Shown here piece after piece: positions 12,220 through 24,156 of a stretch of 64,000 bases of DNA (position 1 is the stretch's first letter; each line of letters begins with the position of its first letter). The position numbers and the translations under genes are program-made. Under the pieces are notes generated by a model. It was not told the DNA's origin. It did not search any database and saw only the letters and a program-made list of their open reading frames with translations. The DNA is from Nageia nagi. Taxonomy: Eukaryota > Pinophyta. The stretch lies in assembly GCA_050084985.1 (NCBI GenBank), contig JBITNC010000001.1:99944001-100008000 (forward strand), written 5' to 3'.

Positions 12220-15200
12220 CTTCCTCTTAATGCAATATTGGGTAAAAAGTCAAAAAGACAAAGAAAAAGAGTAAGAGAGAGTTCTCCTCTATAGATATAC
12301 AATTGGAGATGAGAATTTTTACATCTTTAAGATAATAATAGAATATATATGATTCTACAATAGCTCAACTACTTAACCATTTTAACAAATAATTTTACAA
12401 TACAATCATTAACCAAAAAATGGTTTATTTGTATAAGAGTAGTCATTCAACAACATGTTGATATGATAAGCCTCCATGAGCCTACATACTCAAAGTAACA
12501 TGCAACCTTAATAAGAAACCTACAAGTTACAAGCAACTCTAATAAACAAGATTAATTAGATACATCATATACACTCATATAAGATAAATGTCATCTATAA
12601 ATTGATCGAAAGATACCAAGTCATCACATATGCATAACATCAAATATGACATACATCATCAACTATACATCACATGTGCACACTAAATAAAATGTATTAT
12701 CCATAACATGATATCAACAATATCATATGTGCACAACACTATCAGATGCATAATCAACCAAGTGATATAAATACACTCTCAACTAAGGATATAAAAAATA
12801 TTATCAATCATTATAAATTTTTATATTTATTTTATTTTTGTGTTTGTTTATTTTAGATCATTATTTTGTATTTGTTAAGGGTATATGAGGGTATCATCAC
12901 ATCATAATATTTTATAATTTAATTCTCCCCTTTGATGACAATTTTACCAAACAAATACTTATATGACCATGTTATCTTAATCATATCATAAATGATCAAA
13001 TGCCATCTTGACTAAACCATCAAGTCAAGATTTTCAAAAACATAACCACTTGCCTAAATCAAGATTTATGAGCCACAAATGTCAACTTGACCAAACACAA
13101 AGCCAATATTTACAAAACAAAGTATAAGCTACATACATAATTTCTTATCTATTTATAAACATGTTGATTTAGAGGTTTAAGTTCTCCTTCAACAATATTA
13201 TAGCATAGATGAAGAATAAATCACAAAAATGTTATCTTATCTACCATATCAAGATGCATAAGCTATTGAATACCATTTTGACTATTACGCTAAGATGCAC
13301 AAGCCACAAAATACCATCTTAACTACCATGTCAAGATACATAAGTGACAAAATGCCAACTTGACTATGATACTAGTCAAGATGCATATAATAAAATTTGG
13401 TAGTGTAGTAGCTAAATAATATGATTAATACAAATGAGGTTGATTAATGCAATATTATTCTACTTTATAAATATTAACACATATATCAAAAATATGTTAA
13501 TAACATGTATCATAAATGCAGTAGTGTTTACTTAGGTTCTTATTCATTCCATTAATAAAAAAATGCATAAGGGATAGAGTATATATTCATGAGCAAGTAC
13601 GCCATCAGTGCCCTAGAATTGGTACATTGCCAATGTCATAAGATAAGTGAAATTACAAATGCAAACAAGACTATAGAGATGAGCAAATTAATGGATAATC
13701 AAGTTATGACCATACATGCAAACTTACAAAATAATAGATGTAGAATGTAGATAGATAAAATAAGTTGCAATCCTTCAAATGATATTCAATTAATAATCCT
13801 TGTATTAGCTTAAAATGATTATTTTCCTATGATTTTCTCATGATATACAGGTCATCAAATGATGCCTTTATATATGATACAAGTTTACATGACTTTGATA
13901 CTTTGACCCCTTGTATAATTCATAAGGGTCAAATACATGGCCTACACCTCTTTTATACATTTTTAATCCCTTTTTATATAATAGTATTGTTAAGAGATTA
14001 AAATGATTTATTAAATACATAAAGGTTCATTTTGAGGTATCTACAGGTAGCATTAATCCATCAACATGGATTCAAATTTTATTAAACAATTGTAACTTTG
14101 AAGAAGGGTAAATCTTTTTAACCACTCCAACAATGTGCAATCATAGAGAAAGGTGAACTTTTCTTAACCACTCCAACAATGTAGTCATGGAGAAGGGAAA
14201 ACATTTTTAACTAATCTATCCACTACAACTTGCTAACAAATAGTAATATGGCAATCAATACATTATCAAAAATAAAAATTTTAAACATAGAAGTATAGTT
14301 GCATTAATCCATAAATATGGATAAACTTTCCAACCATGGAAGTATAGTGGCATCGATCTAAAAATATGGATAATCTTCCAAAATATGGAAGTATACTTGG
14401 ATTTTATACTCCCCATTCAGAGTTATTTTCATCAAAATAATTGTTGCAATTACTAATCTCTACAAATGTAGAGTGAAATGTACACTTCCTAAAGGTACTC
14501 ATACACTTATATTTTAAAATAAATATTTTTCTTATGCAAAAGCAATCAATAGTGAACTATCCTAAATAAATCTTGTGGAGAAAGTTTGAAAAGATTTACA
14601 CTCCAACAAGTATATTATCCAATGTGCATATTTTTTTTTTGGATTAATGCACAACAATTCCAATGTTGAGAAATTTTACAAACTTTACTCCAACAAGAAT
14701 TTGTGCTCAACTAATTTATTTTATACAACTAAGGATAAAAAATAATGAGGATAATTTGAATAAAATTTACACAAACTTTTACTTCAAATAGTGTGTATAA
14801 AAGAAATTTCCATATTAACCATCAATTTCATAATCCAATGCATATTAAGTATACTAAGTCTTTTGTAATATAAATTAATGCAATTAAAAAGTACAAAATT
14901 TTCACCACTTGGATTGTCAAATTAAAAAAGACTCCAATCTTCCTTATCCTCACCTCATGGCTCCCCAAACAAGTCATGTTGTTCATTTTAGGGGAAATAT
15001 TTTTCAATGTTTGTGTATTTTGTATATTAAATAAAAGTGAAAAATAATAAAATGCTTTAGGCATGAAACTACATCCAACATCAACCATAAGTATGAACCA
15101 AAGAGTCTAATGGGTTTTTGTTAGAACTTTTAATGGATCTTTTTATAAAGGTTTATTAATTTTAAGTAACAACAAATGAGCCTAAGAGTTCAATGGGTTT

Positions 15201-15377
15201 TGTTACAACCCCTAATAGATCTCTATACAAAGTTTCATTAAAAAAGATTGAGGAATTCTCCCCTTTGTTACTTAAAAGTTGGACTTAAAATAATTCTTTA
15301 TTTGCAATTTTATCAAAAAATTCATAGGTAAAAGTACATAAGAGAATTTTTATCCAGTCACATGTGTGCTCAATAGC
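12220..15377 (-). other. Interior of C2: no coding capacity, hairpin-containing repeats
   Basis: No gag, protease, integrase or RT peptide can be read on either strand. At 13000-13400 there is a loose repeat of 'gccatcttgact...gtcaagat' type, with perfect or near-perfect short hairpins (13005-13031). The region 14930-15270 matches the 5' leader of C1. The rest is AT-rich and featureless to me. Confidence 0.7.
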
Positions 15378-15864
15378 AATAATTAGACATAACATTTAAA
15401 CCAAGATCTCCTTGAAGCTTGTCCAACAAATCTAACATTCATCAATATAGCAAAGTAAGAAACAAACACACAAATGATAACACACCATGTATAATGGTTC
15501 CTCCAAATCTTAGGAGTACATCCAATTTGAACCATCCTTTCTATTACTTTCTCATAAGATAACTCTCCTACAAATTCTCAAGAATTCTTCTACAAGAGTT
15601 CTTGTATAAATCTCTTACAACAACATTCCTAAATTTTTGCAAGACAAGCATAATCATGCTTCATCAAATTACATAATGAGAGGGGTACCTCTCTATTTAT
15701 AAGAAGAAACCCACCCTTTAACCTCTTTTTAACCCAAGAATAAGGTTAAAGGTATTTTTATATTTATTCTTTTAATGATTTAAGGTATATAAAGATACTT
15801 TAAGTATTAATTGAATTTACATTAAAGAGAAATATTACACAATATTACATTACAATTTCCAATA
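15378..15864 (-). repeat. 5' LTR of C2 (right on the plus strand)
   Basis: Aligns along its length with 11748-12219, with frequent substitutions and a small duplication near the right end ('acacaatattacattac'). The exact left edge is uncertain by a few bases. Confidence 0.75.
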
Positions 15865-16294
15865 ATGGTGAGATTGAAGAGTTAACCATAGAAATTGCTA
15901 TAGAATCTACTATGACCATTGCTTTAGCTACTTCCTAGAAATAAAGATAGTAAATATAGTCAACTTAAAGAGCAAGGAATTCTATTGAGGAATAGTAAGA
16001 ATGTGTTTTGATGGATATAAGGATCATCATTCTAAGAATAGGTGGGCATATTTGTACAACCATATTCTTATTCAGTCATTTGGTTACTATACTATAGAAT
16101 AAATTGGATGTAACAAACTTGTTTAAATATGGACCAAGAATTAATAATATTATTATTCTATTATGATTGTAATGACTCCAAGGGACTTATACAAACATGT
16201 TAAGTATAGTTTTAGAGAGTTATATAGATGAGATTATATTGCATAGAGTGTGAACATCATTTTATAGTCATTCCTTGAAGATAATTTATCTCAT

Positions 16295-16558
16295 GCTTGG
16301 TTGGCTTATACTAATTTTAAATAGTATCCAAACTCTCCTACCTAAGCTATACTACCTCAAAGCTATAACATAACACAACCATTGATAACATACATACTTT
16401 CACAAACAAAGTGCTTTATTGAATTATGTAGGCTATGTCATTCATTGAAGATACTTTATGTATGTTATCAATGGTTGTGTTATGTTATAGCTTTGAGGTA
16501 GTATAGCTTAGCCAGGAGAGTTTGGATACTATTTAAAATTAGCATAAGCCAACCAAGC
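16295..16558. repeat. Large inverted repeat in the 5' LTR of B
   Basis: Arms 16295-16396 and 16457-16558, 102 bases each and differing at only a few positions, surround a 60-base centre. The 3' LTR of B (near 34640-34760) has only the right arm, and carries the central segment ('cataattcaataaagcac') in the opposite orientation. A foldback event therefore duplicated and inverted this segment in the 5' LTR after insertion. Confidence 0.88.
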
Positions 16559-17037
16559 TTAAAAAATCCTTGTAGAATCTTTCTGCAATAGAGTAAAAGT
16601 AGTAATTAGGAAATAGAATAACAATAGTAGTTGGCAGATAGTGTAACTTTTGTCCACTTGCATCTATCTTTGTTAAAATCTTAATATGAGATAAAGACAA
16701 CTTAGGAATTATAATTTATATTTCAAGATTGAAGAGTGACATATATGAATAGTTTTCTTACAATAGGATAGTTCCATCCATTATGTTATAAAGTCTCATT
16801 TTAGCATAGACAAAGCACACCCTATTTAAATCAAATCTAGATGGCATTAAAAGTGAAAAAGTTCATTCTCTCCTAGTAGAATGATTGAATTCTTCTTTGA
16901 AGTAATGAAAGGTACAAAATTAGAATATTACCTCATCTTTTGAGAGTGATACCTTCTTAAGAATAAGACATAATGAGATGTTCATCAAGGGTGATTAGAA
17001 GCACTTATGCAAGTTAAATAAGGAATTTATCACTTTT

Positions 17038-17058
17038 TGGCATCATTTCTAAGGATGG
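17038..17058 (+). other. Primer-binding site of element B (Athila form)
   Basis: Five bases after the LTR the sequence reads TGGCATCATTTCTAAGGATG. The PBS usual in Athila elements is TGGCGCCGTTGCCGGGGA. Nearly all differences are C-to-T or G-to-A, so this looks like a deaminated Athila PBS. Confidence 0.65.
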
Positions 17059-17779
17059 TAGCAAGGACAATATTGAACTCAAGAAGGTTTTGGTACTTTC
17101 TGCAGTTGAGGTGCTTGGAAGGAAATCTAGTCTACTCCAACAATGAGTTGTTCTCAAGCAAAAATTAAAGCAATGGGAACTAGTTATGATTAGATGACTT
17201 AGTTTATATTATTTACCTTAATTAATTAGTCATTTATTCTTTGATAAGAGTAATTTAGAATAGCTAAAGGACTAGGAGGAAAGATGAATGAATCAACTAT
17301 GAGATAGTTATGGTTGATTTATTTCTAACCCCCCATGTAGGATAGATACTAGGAAATAAGAAGTTGAGAGCTTAATAGAAAGAGAATAAGAGTTTGGAAC
17401 TCCTTACCCTTAGCATGAGGATCCATCACATATAGAAAAAGGAATCAAGCATTTTCATGATACCTTATCTAGACCTAAACATTCAAGGCATACCTATGGA
17501 TATAAGTTTGTTTTATACATACTTGAAGGTGTATAGGATATGGTAGGAGTAAAGGAAGATGAGAATATGGGAAGCATTAAAAATTCTAAGGAGATATCCC
17601 AATCTACTCCTAACTCTACTATGAGATTTGACTACTTGCATACATGGTGGGCTATCTAGGCATACAACATGATTTATAAATACTAGTAAGCTATTCACAT
17701 GTTTAAGTACCATAATAAGTTCCCAGCTATAGAAAGGGATGATACCCTTATGAAAAATATTTCTCCATTTATTCTATCA

Positions 17780-18900
17780 ACATTTTGAGGACTAGTCACA
17801 AAAGATCCATATGCATTCATGTTTGAGTTTGAAGTCCTTTGTAGGACTTATGATTATATGTCAAATGCTTAAAAACTTAAATTATTTCCTTCTACCCTAA
17901 AGAATGCAACTATGTACTGGTTTATGAGCCTCCCTAAAAACTTAATAATAGGTTGGGAAGGTCTCAATGGGAGTGGTATGAAAGCAATCTTCTTGGAGAA
18001 ATACCAAGATTACTACAAGGTTAAGGATAAAAAGAGTGGATTGTTCAAAATTGTTCAAAAGGAGGAATAATATTTGGAATATTACATTGAAAGAATTTAT
18101 TATATTAAACAAAGAGGTAACTTAGATATAGTAGAATATGTAATGAAGAATCTCTTTCTCAAAGGATTAAAAGAAGACATTATGGATATTCTTCCTGTAA
18201 TGGGTAGAGGTGATATTTCTAACCTTACCCTTGCATTAATTATTGAATTATGTGTCTATTATTCATGTACTAGACCATATTTAATAAGTTAGGAGGAATA
18301 ATAGTTTGGAGATTCACTAGAAAAAAATTGAGTAACATATTGGAAAACATGAAATCAGAACTCCTAGGAACATTTTCCTCTTCATTAGATTTGCTAAAAG
18401 TTGGGAGGAAACATACTTTGGATGATGAGGTATATTTTCCTTGATGTAGGAGACAACATGCACTTCATGAGAGTCCTTTTGAAAAAATAAGCATTTGTAG
18501 TATTTGTGAAAAAAGGCACTCTAATGAAGCTTATTAACATCTTCCAGCAGTAAAAATGACCTTTAAGGAACCTGAATTGCATGGTGTTGAGGAAGTATTC
18601 TTTATTTCTTAAAGGAGGCCATACTAAGGATTTAATAAAGGATGTTATACTTAAGATATTCCTTATGCTTCTTCACCTTTTTCTCCCTCTCATGGTGCTA
18701 TGTGGTCTTAACCTCAACCTGGCTAGTCTCCATGGTCTCAAGCTAATTGGAAATCACAATTTGTTCAACATAAGACCTAACAAAATTGGAATAATCAACA
18801 ATGATCTCAACCACTATTTATATCCCACCAAAACCGATTTAGGTGATTAGCTCTACAATAGTCCCAAAAATCTCTTCTTTAAGTACCACCAACTACAAAT
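17780..18900 (+). pseudogene. Decayed gag of element B
   Basis: Peptides FMFEFEVLCRTYDYMSNA, LKLFPSTLKNATMYWFMSLP and FLEKYQDYYKVKDKK, then YYIERIYYIKQRG and LFLKGLKEDIMDILPVMGRGD, follow the plant retrotransposon Gag core in order (about 17815-18270). Near 18495-18540 CSICEKRHSNEAY is the zinc-binding remnant. TAG and TAA stops and frameshifts break it throughout. Upstream, 17059-17780 is leader and N-terminal Gag with nothing further readable. Gag makes the virus-like particle in which reverse transcription takes place. Confidence 0.78.
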
Positions 18901-19499
18901 AATGTTGCACCTAAATAGCCAATCCTTCTTGCTCAACTAATGCCCAATCTAAAAAATTAACCTCCTCCTTAGCAAGTATATGAATCTAAAGTGATATATT
19001 TATTAAACATTTTACCCTATCAATAAATTCACCTTAGGTGAGGAAAAACATTTCTTGATCCTTCTAGTCCAATTATTATATATAGATGTAAAATATGAAG
19101 TTTCAATTGTAAATCCAACCAATACAACATAAGCAATACCAATTATAGACCAAGTTGTAGATTCAGTTGGAATCCCAGCTATACATTCTTATATAGACTT
19201 GCAACCAACAACTTCAAAGTCACAAAAATAAGTTGTGAATCCCACAATCATATTTCAAGCTAAGAAAATTGCTCCTACTAAATCTCCTTTCCCTAATAGG
19301 TTTAATATTCAAAAGAAATAAGGGACCACTTTAGAATTTGATTTGATGAATGAGTTTCATAATATTAATGTCAACATTCCTTTACTCCAAGCATTAAAAG
19401 ACATCCTAATCTATGCTAAAGTCATCAAGGAGTTATGTATAAGGAAATATAGGAAGAAAAGGAAGGAACCCAAACATATATAAGTGATAGGATAACTTT

Positions 19500-19870
19500 T
19501 AGAAGTAATATCTGGTACTTTGGTCTTACCAAAGTATACAAACCCTGGTGTGCCCATCTTGACTATGCATATATACCAGCATAGTTATAGAATATTTTGT
19601 TGTAATTAGGAGCTTCCATTAATGTCATGACTCTATTAAACCAGTTAGGATTACAAAATCTTAGAGTCACATCTACCACATTCCAATTAGCTGATTGATG
19701 CACTATTCATCTTAAGGGAATTATAGACAACATCATGGTCACTATATCATCTTGGAAATATCTAGTTGAATTTGTAGTTGTTTAGACTAAGATACTTTTG
19801 GGGGGCATTTTCTTATTCTTAATTAACCTTTGCTAGAAACAACTAATGCTTGCATCAGCTACAAGATAAG
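19500..19870 (+). pseudogene. Protease remnant of element B
   Basis: GASINVMTLLNQLGLQNLRV, LKGIIDNIMVTIS and WKYLVEFVVV follow the Athila/Tat retropepsin pattern (active site DLGASIN; the Asp-Leu just before is lost in the decayed sequence). The later LGGxxL block corresponds to the usual LGRPWL. Between this and the RT (19870-20460) only scattered fragments of the linker remain. Confidence 0.72.
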
Positions 19871-20459
19871 TAGCATGACCATTTCATATGGAATATAAAC
19901 CAAAAAGATTACATTGTATCCTCCTACAATAGAATATGCAATGAAAAAGATGCGGAAACCTTTGGTAGATAGTTCTAACTCTAATGGACCAAGCTATGCA
20001 GAGGAAAGCAACATCTATTCACTAATAATGACCACTACAATCAAGCATATAGATGAGTATGAGATGTGTGATGACTAGCTTATGGTACCTAATCGAAAAT
20101 GTGAGGACTACTTTATTTTAGAACTTCCTTACCTCCTAGAATATGTAGACAATGAGTATTACTAGTTGGTTTATGAGGAGTTTGAAGAGGTTCACCAAAT
20201 TTTTTCTTATAGATGTGTGCTCAATCATTTTACTAAAGGCCTACTTAGGCTTGAAATTATTCTTAATTACAAACAAATAGAGGTGGCATTAGAGATAAAA
20301 ATAAACATTAATTCACAACTGGAACCAAACCAAGAAAAATAGATGATAGATCTATTAAAAAGGTATGCGATAATGTTTACATGGAGTTCTACAAATATAA
20401 AAAGAATCTATCCATCCATATGTACATATAAGATTTTTATCAAAGAAGACTACACACTT

Positions 20460-21080
20460 ATTAAGAAACCCCAGAGAAGAGTAAACCTTGATCTCCATGA
20501 AATATTATGAGAAGAAATTCAAAAGTTGTTACAAGCTAGATTCATCTACCTAATCTCTGATATTCAGTGGGTTTTCCCATTGGTAATAGTACCTAAAAAG
20601 AATGGTAAGTGACACATCTATGTGGATTATAGAGAAATCAACAAAGCCACTAAAAAGAATCATTTTCCTCTTCCATTCATTGACCAAGTGTTGGATGCTT
20701 TAGTTGGTAAGAAATACTTCTACTTCTTAGATGGCTTTAATGGTTACAACCAAATCATAGTTTCATATGAGGATTAGGAAAAGATCATATGTACTTATAC
20801 TTGGGATAAATTTGCATATAATGTACTTCCTTTTGGGTTATGTAATTCTATGTCCATCTTCCAATGAGCAATCATTACCATTTTTGCATATCTAAACCAT
20901 GATTGTATAAAAATCTACATGGATGATTTTACTGTATATTAAGATACCTTTTAAGAAACCTTCATAAAGCTACAATAGGTATTGGAATGCTGCCAAATCC
21001 ATAAATTGGCTCTTAGTCCATAATATTCTCCATATAGGTTATTTCTAGCCTAATATACATAGGGATGTCAAAGTATATAT
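20460..21080 (+). pseudogene. Reverse transcriptase remnant of element B
   Basis: The RT blocks are clear in one frame: VPKKNG, then YVDYREINKATKKNHFPLPF, IDQVLDALVG, YFYFLDGFNGYNQI, NVLPFGLCNS and the active-site box YMDD near 20917. Stops stand where the family has Trp (TGA 20610-20612), Gln (TAG 20775-20777) and Arg (TGA 20865-20867). After the palm region the frame breaks down. The connection and RNase H domains that should follow are not present. Confidence 0.85.
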
Positions 21081-21099
21081 TTAACAAGTATGATTCATA

Positions 21100-22080
21100 T
21101 CAATGAATGGGTAGCCCAACACCCACTAGAAAAATGCCTATGCAACCTTAGATAGTCTTGGAGCCATTTGAAAAGTGGGGGCTTGATTTTGTTAGCCCCA
21201 TTAGCCAAACCAACTAATTCTTTCAATATATCTTTATTTGTACTAATTATATTACAAAATGGTTAAAGCTCAACCATTGTAGTCTACTACAAAATTGAAA
21301 GTGGTTGATTTATTATATGACCATATCATGATCCATTTTGGGGCCTCAAGAGAAATTATTTCTAACCAAGGGTCATAATTCATTTCATATGTGATTGCAT
21401 ATTTTGTTGAGCAATATCAAATCAAAAATCATAAATCCTCTTCATATCATTCAATGTTTAATGGACAAGTGGAGGTGACAAATAGGGAATTGAAAAATAT
21501 TCTCTCTAAAATGATTGCTTCTCATAAGGCAAATTGGTTTTAATGAATCAAATATGCAGTATAGGCATATAACACTACCTAGAAATCCACTATAAGAATC
21601 ATCCCATATGAAATGATGTATGGAAAGACAATATTCATGCCCATTGAATTTAAAGTGCAAACTTTGAGATCATCCTTAACTATGGGACTTTATCTCTCTG
21701 ATGCATAAAAAGAGAGGTTATTACAATTGAATACACTAGATGAAATTTATATGGATGCTCTCCAATGAATAAAATTGATACAAAAGAGGAAGTCCTAGCA
21801 TGATAAGCATATAGTGCCCAAATCCTTTCAGGCTAGTGATTATGCATTGCTTTTTAATTCCAAATTTTAATATTTTAAAGGGAAACTTTGTACTAGGTGG
21901 CTTAGTCCCTATGAAGTTGAAGAAGTTTTGGGAATGATTAAGTTAAGATTAATACTATTGATGATGCTACACATGGGTTGTTGGTCAATGGTCAAAGGTT
22001 AAAGCTTTATAGTAAGCCTTTAGCTAAAACTGAATTCATTAGACAAGTGATTAAATAGGTAGATTTGTTGTTCATCTATA
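21100..22080 (+). pseudogene. Integrase remnant of element B, directly after the RT
   Basis: PTPTRKMPMQP and LEPFEKWGLDFVSPI mark the start of the integrase core. Then comes the second catalytic block, ISNQGS (family ISDQGS/ISDNGT; Asp has become Asn), and MFNGQVEVTNRELKNILSKM with the catalytic Glu. The C-terminal part can be followed weakly to about 22080. The zinc-binding N-terminal domain and the whole RNase H are missing, so there is an internal deletion near 21080. At 22449-22456 'ttgggggaagt' resembles the polypurine stretch that follows pol in Athila elements. Confidence 0.8.
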
Positions 22081-22500
22081 AGCTACCCTGATCTACATAG
22101 CCATAATATACACCTTTAAGAAAAATGGAAATAAAGGTCTCAAAATGATAAAATTTATAGGTATATTGATACTTGGGCAAAGGAAAGAACTAAATTTGTA
22201 TTCTTTACTTTGATAATAACTTCAAGATCAATTCTAGTTCATGCATCATGAGAAGTTTGTGTGAATAAAGGAAGTATATCTATCACATCCATCATTTAAA
22301 AAATTATGTAGATACATTGTTACATATGATAGGTATACTTTCTATTAATTCCTTTCATTTAGAAGCATACATTCATAGTTTATATTCTCCTTATCATTTA
22401 GTTTATATTCCCTTTCATTCTCTCCATGAGGACATGGTAATCTTTCAATTGGGGGAAGTTACATTGTCTTTGGTTTCAAACTTATGCCAATGAAGGCTAA

Positions 22501-22657
<157 letters not shown>

Positions 22658-23156
22658 TGTTGGAATTAGCCTAGATCTAATTCTCAAGAACCTAAGACTA
22701 GGAAGCTAAATCATTCATCATTCAACATCTAATAAGCTACTAACACCATTCACACAATATGACACAATGTAATGTGGTTCCTCCCTCCTTGGGAGTACAT
22801 CCACAACTAGCTCTCTATTCTCAACTATGCCTCTCTTACAACAATTCTTTCTTCCTCTCTCCTAAACTAGTAGAGTAATGTTACTCCAAATCTAAGATAT
22901 GTATTACAAGAGGAGAGGCCCTCTATTTATAGTTTTAGAGCACCTCCCTAACCTCCCTTTAACCCAAGGTTAAGGTTAGGGTTACAATAAATGTGTGACC
23001 TAACTTCAACCTACCAACTAACCCCATGGTTAGGTCAAAGTCCACACATAATAAAGAATTCAATTAATCCCTTAAGGTATCTACATATCCTTTAAGTGAT
23101 TAATTGAATTTACAAGGAGTTTAGATATTCACAATATTTCATTACAAATTCTAACA
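22658..23156 (-). repeat. 3' LTR of C1 (left on the plus strand)
   Basis: Plus-strand ends TGTTGGAATT and AAATTCTAACA. A minus-strand TATA-like TATAAATA lies at 22924-22931. It differs from the other LTR by 'aaggttaagg' versus 'aagggtaagg'. Confidence 0.97.
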
Positions 23157-23165
23157 CTCCCCCTT
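23157..23165 (-). other. Polypurine tract of C1
   Basis: The minus strand reads AAGGGGGAG immediately before the 3' LTR, the normal site of plus-strand DNA priming in LTR elements. Confidence 0.88.
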
Positions 23166-23597
23166 AATGCAATATTGGGATAGAGCGTAGAAGAGAGAAG
23201 AGAGAGAGTAAGAGAGAGTTCTCCTCCATAGAGATACAAGTGGAGATGAGAACATTTACATATTTGAGAATATTTTTGAGAACTAGTATGAGACTCACTA
23301 CATTACCATTTGACAAAATGGTTTACAATACAATCATTAACCACAACTGGTTTCAATGTTCATAGTAGTCGATCAACTTTAAGCTGACATGTGAGTCTCC
23401 ATGAGCTTGCTTTTACAAGGTGAGTAACCTGCATTTCTGAAGAAGATCCTGCATGCTACAAGCAACTCATGAACAAAATCAGTTAGATGCATCATATATT
23501 CAAATAAAAGAATCAAATAATGCCATCTTATAAATAACTAATTAATGGTGCACTATGAGTCATCACGGAGATGCCAAGCCATCACTCATAGTCACTT

Positions 23598-24103
23598 GTT
23601 GTTATATAGACATGTGTTGATTATTAATAGAGCATAAAAATTGTACAATGAGTTTCTCACGCAGAGCAAACTCACCACGGATGTATAGAATGTACAACAA
23701 GTTCGTCACACAGAGCGAACTTACCATGGAGGTATATTAATTATATGCTCAAAAAGTTGTACAACGAGTTTCTCACGTAGAGCAAACTCACCATGGAGGT
23801 ATAGAGCATAAAAATTGTACAATGAGTTTCTCACGTAGAGCAAACTCACCATGGAGGTATAGAATGTACAACAAGTTCATCACGCAGAGTGAACTTACCA
23901 CGGAGGTATATTAATTATATGCTCAAAAAATTGTACAACGAGTTTCTCACGCAGAGCAAACTCACCACGAAGGTATAAAATGTACAACAAGTTTGTCACG
24001 CAGAGCAAACTTACCACGAAGGTGTAAAATAATCAACACTATATAACAACAGTTGTACAATGAGTTTCTCACGTAGAGCAAACTCACCACGAAGGTCTGG
24101 AAT
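23598..24103 (-). repeat. Hairpin array in the 3' region of C1, bracketed by an inverted repeat
   Basis: Eight units of about 49-73 bp each begin 'gtacaa' and contain a stem of 6-7 bp around a 10-base loop of the form TCACGCAGAG. The stems differ but stay paired: GAGTTT/AAACTC, AAGTTCG/CGAACTT (23699-23722), AAGTTCA/TGAACTT (23873-23896) and AAGTTTG/CAAACTT (23989-24012). The order by stem class is A B A A B A B A. Inverted repeats at 23598-23625 and 24028-24050 (23 paired bases with a 5-base bulge) bracket seven of the units. It lies just downstream of the pol stop in the element RNA. Confidence 0.9.
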
Positions 24104-24156
24104 GTACAACAAAAGAGAAGCCTCTTAGAGGTGAAGTTATCATCACTAACAAAAGT

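Larger units (their letters stand above)
11748..15864 (-). mobile_element. Element C2: non-autonomous copia derivative without gag-pol
   Basis: LTRs at 11748-12219 and about 15378-15864 share the same sequence (for example 'aagataacacaccatg', 'ctctatttataagaaga'). The flanks are ATGGC (11743-11747) and ATGGT (15865-15869), a 5-bp target duplication with one C-to-T change. The 3.2 kb between the LTRs holds no gag-pol. Its ends match C1: 'cttaatgcaatattgg' next to the left LTR, as in C1 at 23164, and the leader block 'cctcatggctccccaaacaa' at 14951, as in C1 at 28570. So C2 is a deleted relative of C1, oriented on the minus strand. Confidence 0.82.
11527..17032 (+). repeat. 5' LTR of element B, split by copia element C2
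   Basis: 11527-11747 aligns to 33980-34200 (shared 'ttttgaagataataa' and 'atatttatttattatgatat'), and 15865-17032 aligns to 34201-35246 (shared 'gataccttcttaagaata' and others). It ends '...tttatca' at 17032, followed by the PBS. The 5' end is mutated from the TG seen in the 3' LTR. The second half contains the large inverted repeat at 16295-16558, which the 3' LTR lacks. Confidence 0.8.

Noticed and set aside
23643-24103. CRISPR-like array (regular short palindromic repeats)
   Set aside because: The repeats lie inside the 3' region of a copia element in a plant-type sequence, spacers are not unique, and no cas genes exist. Treated as an element hairpin array.
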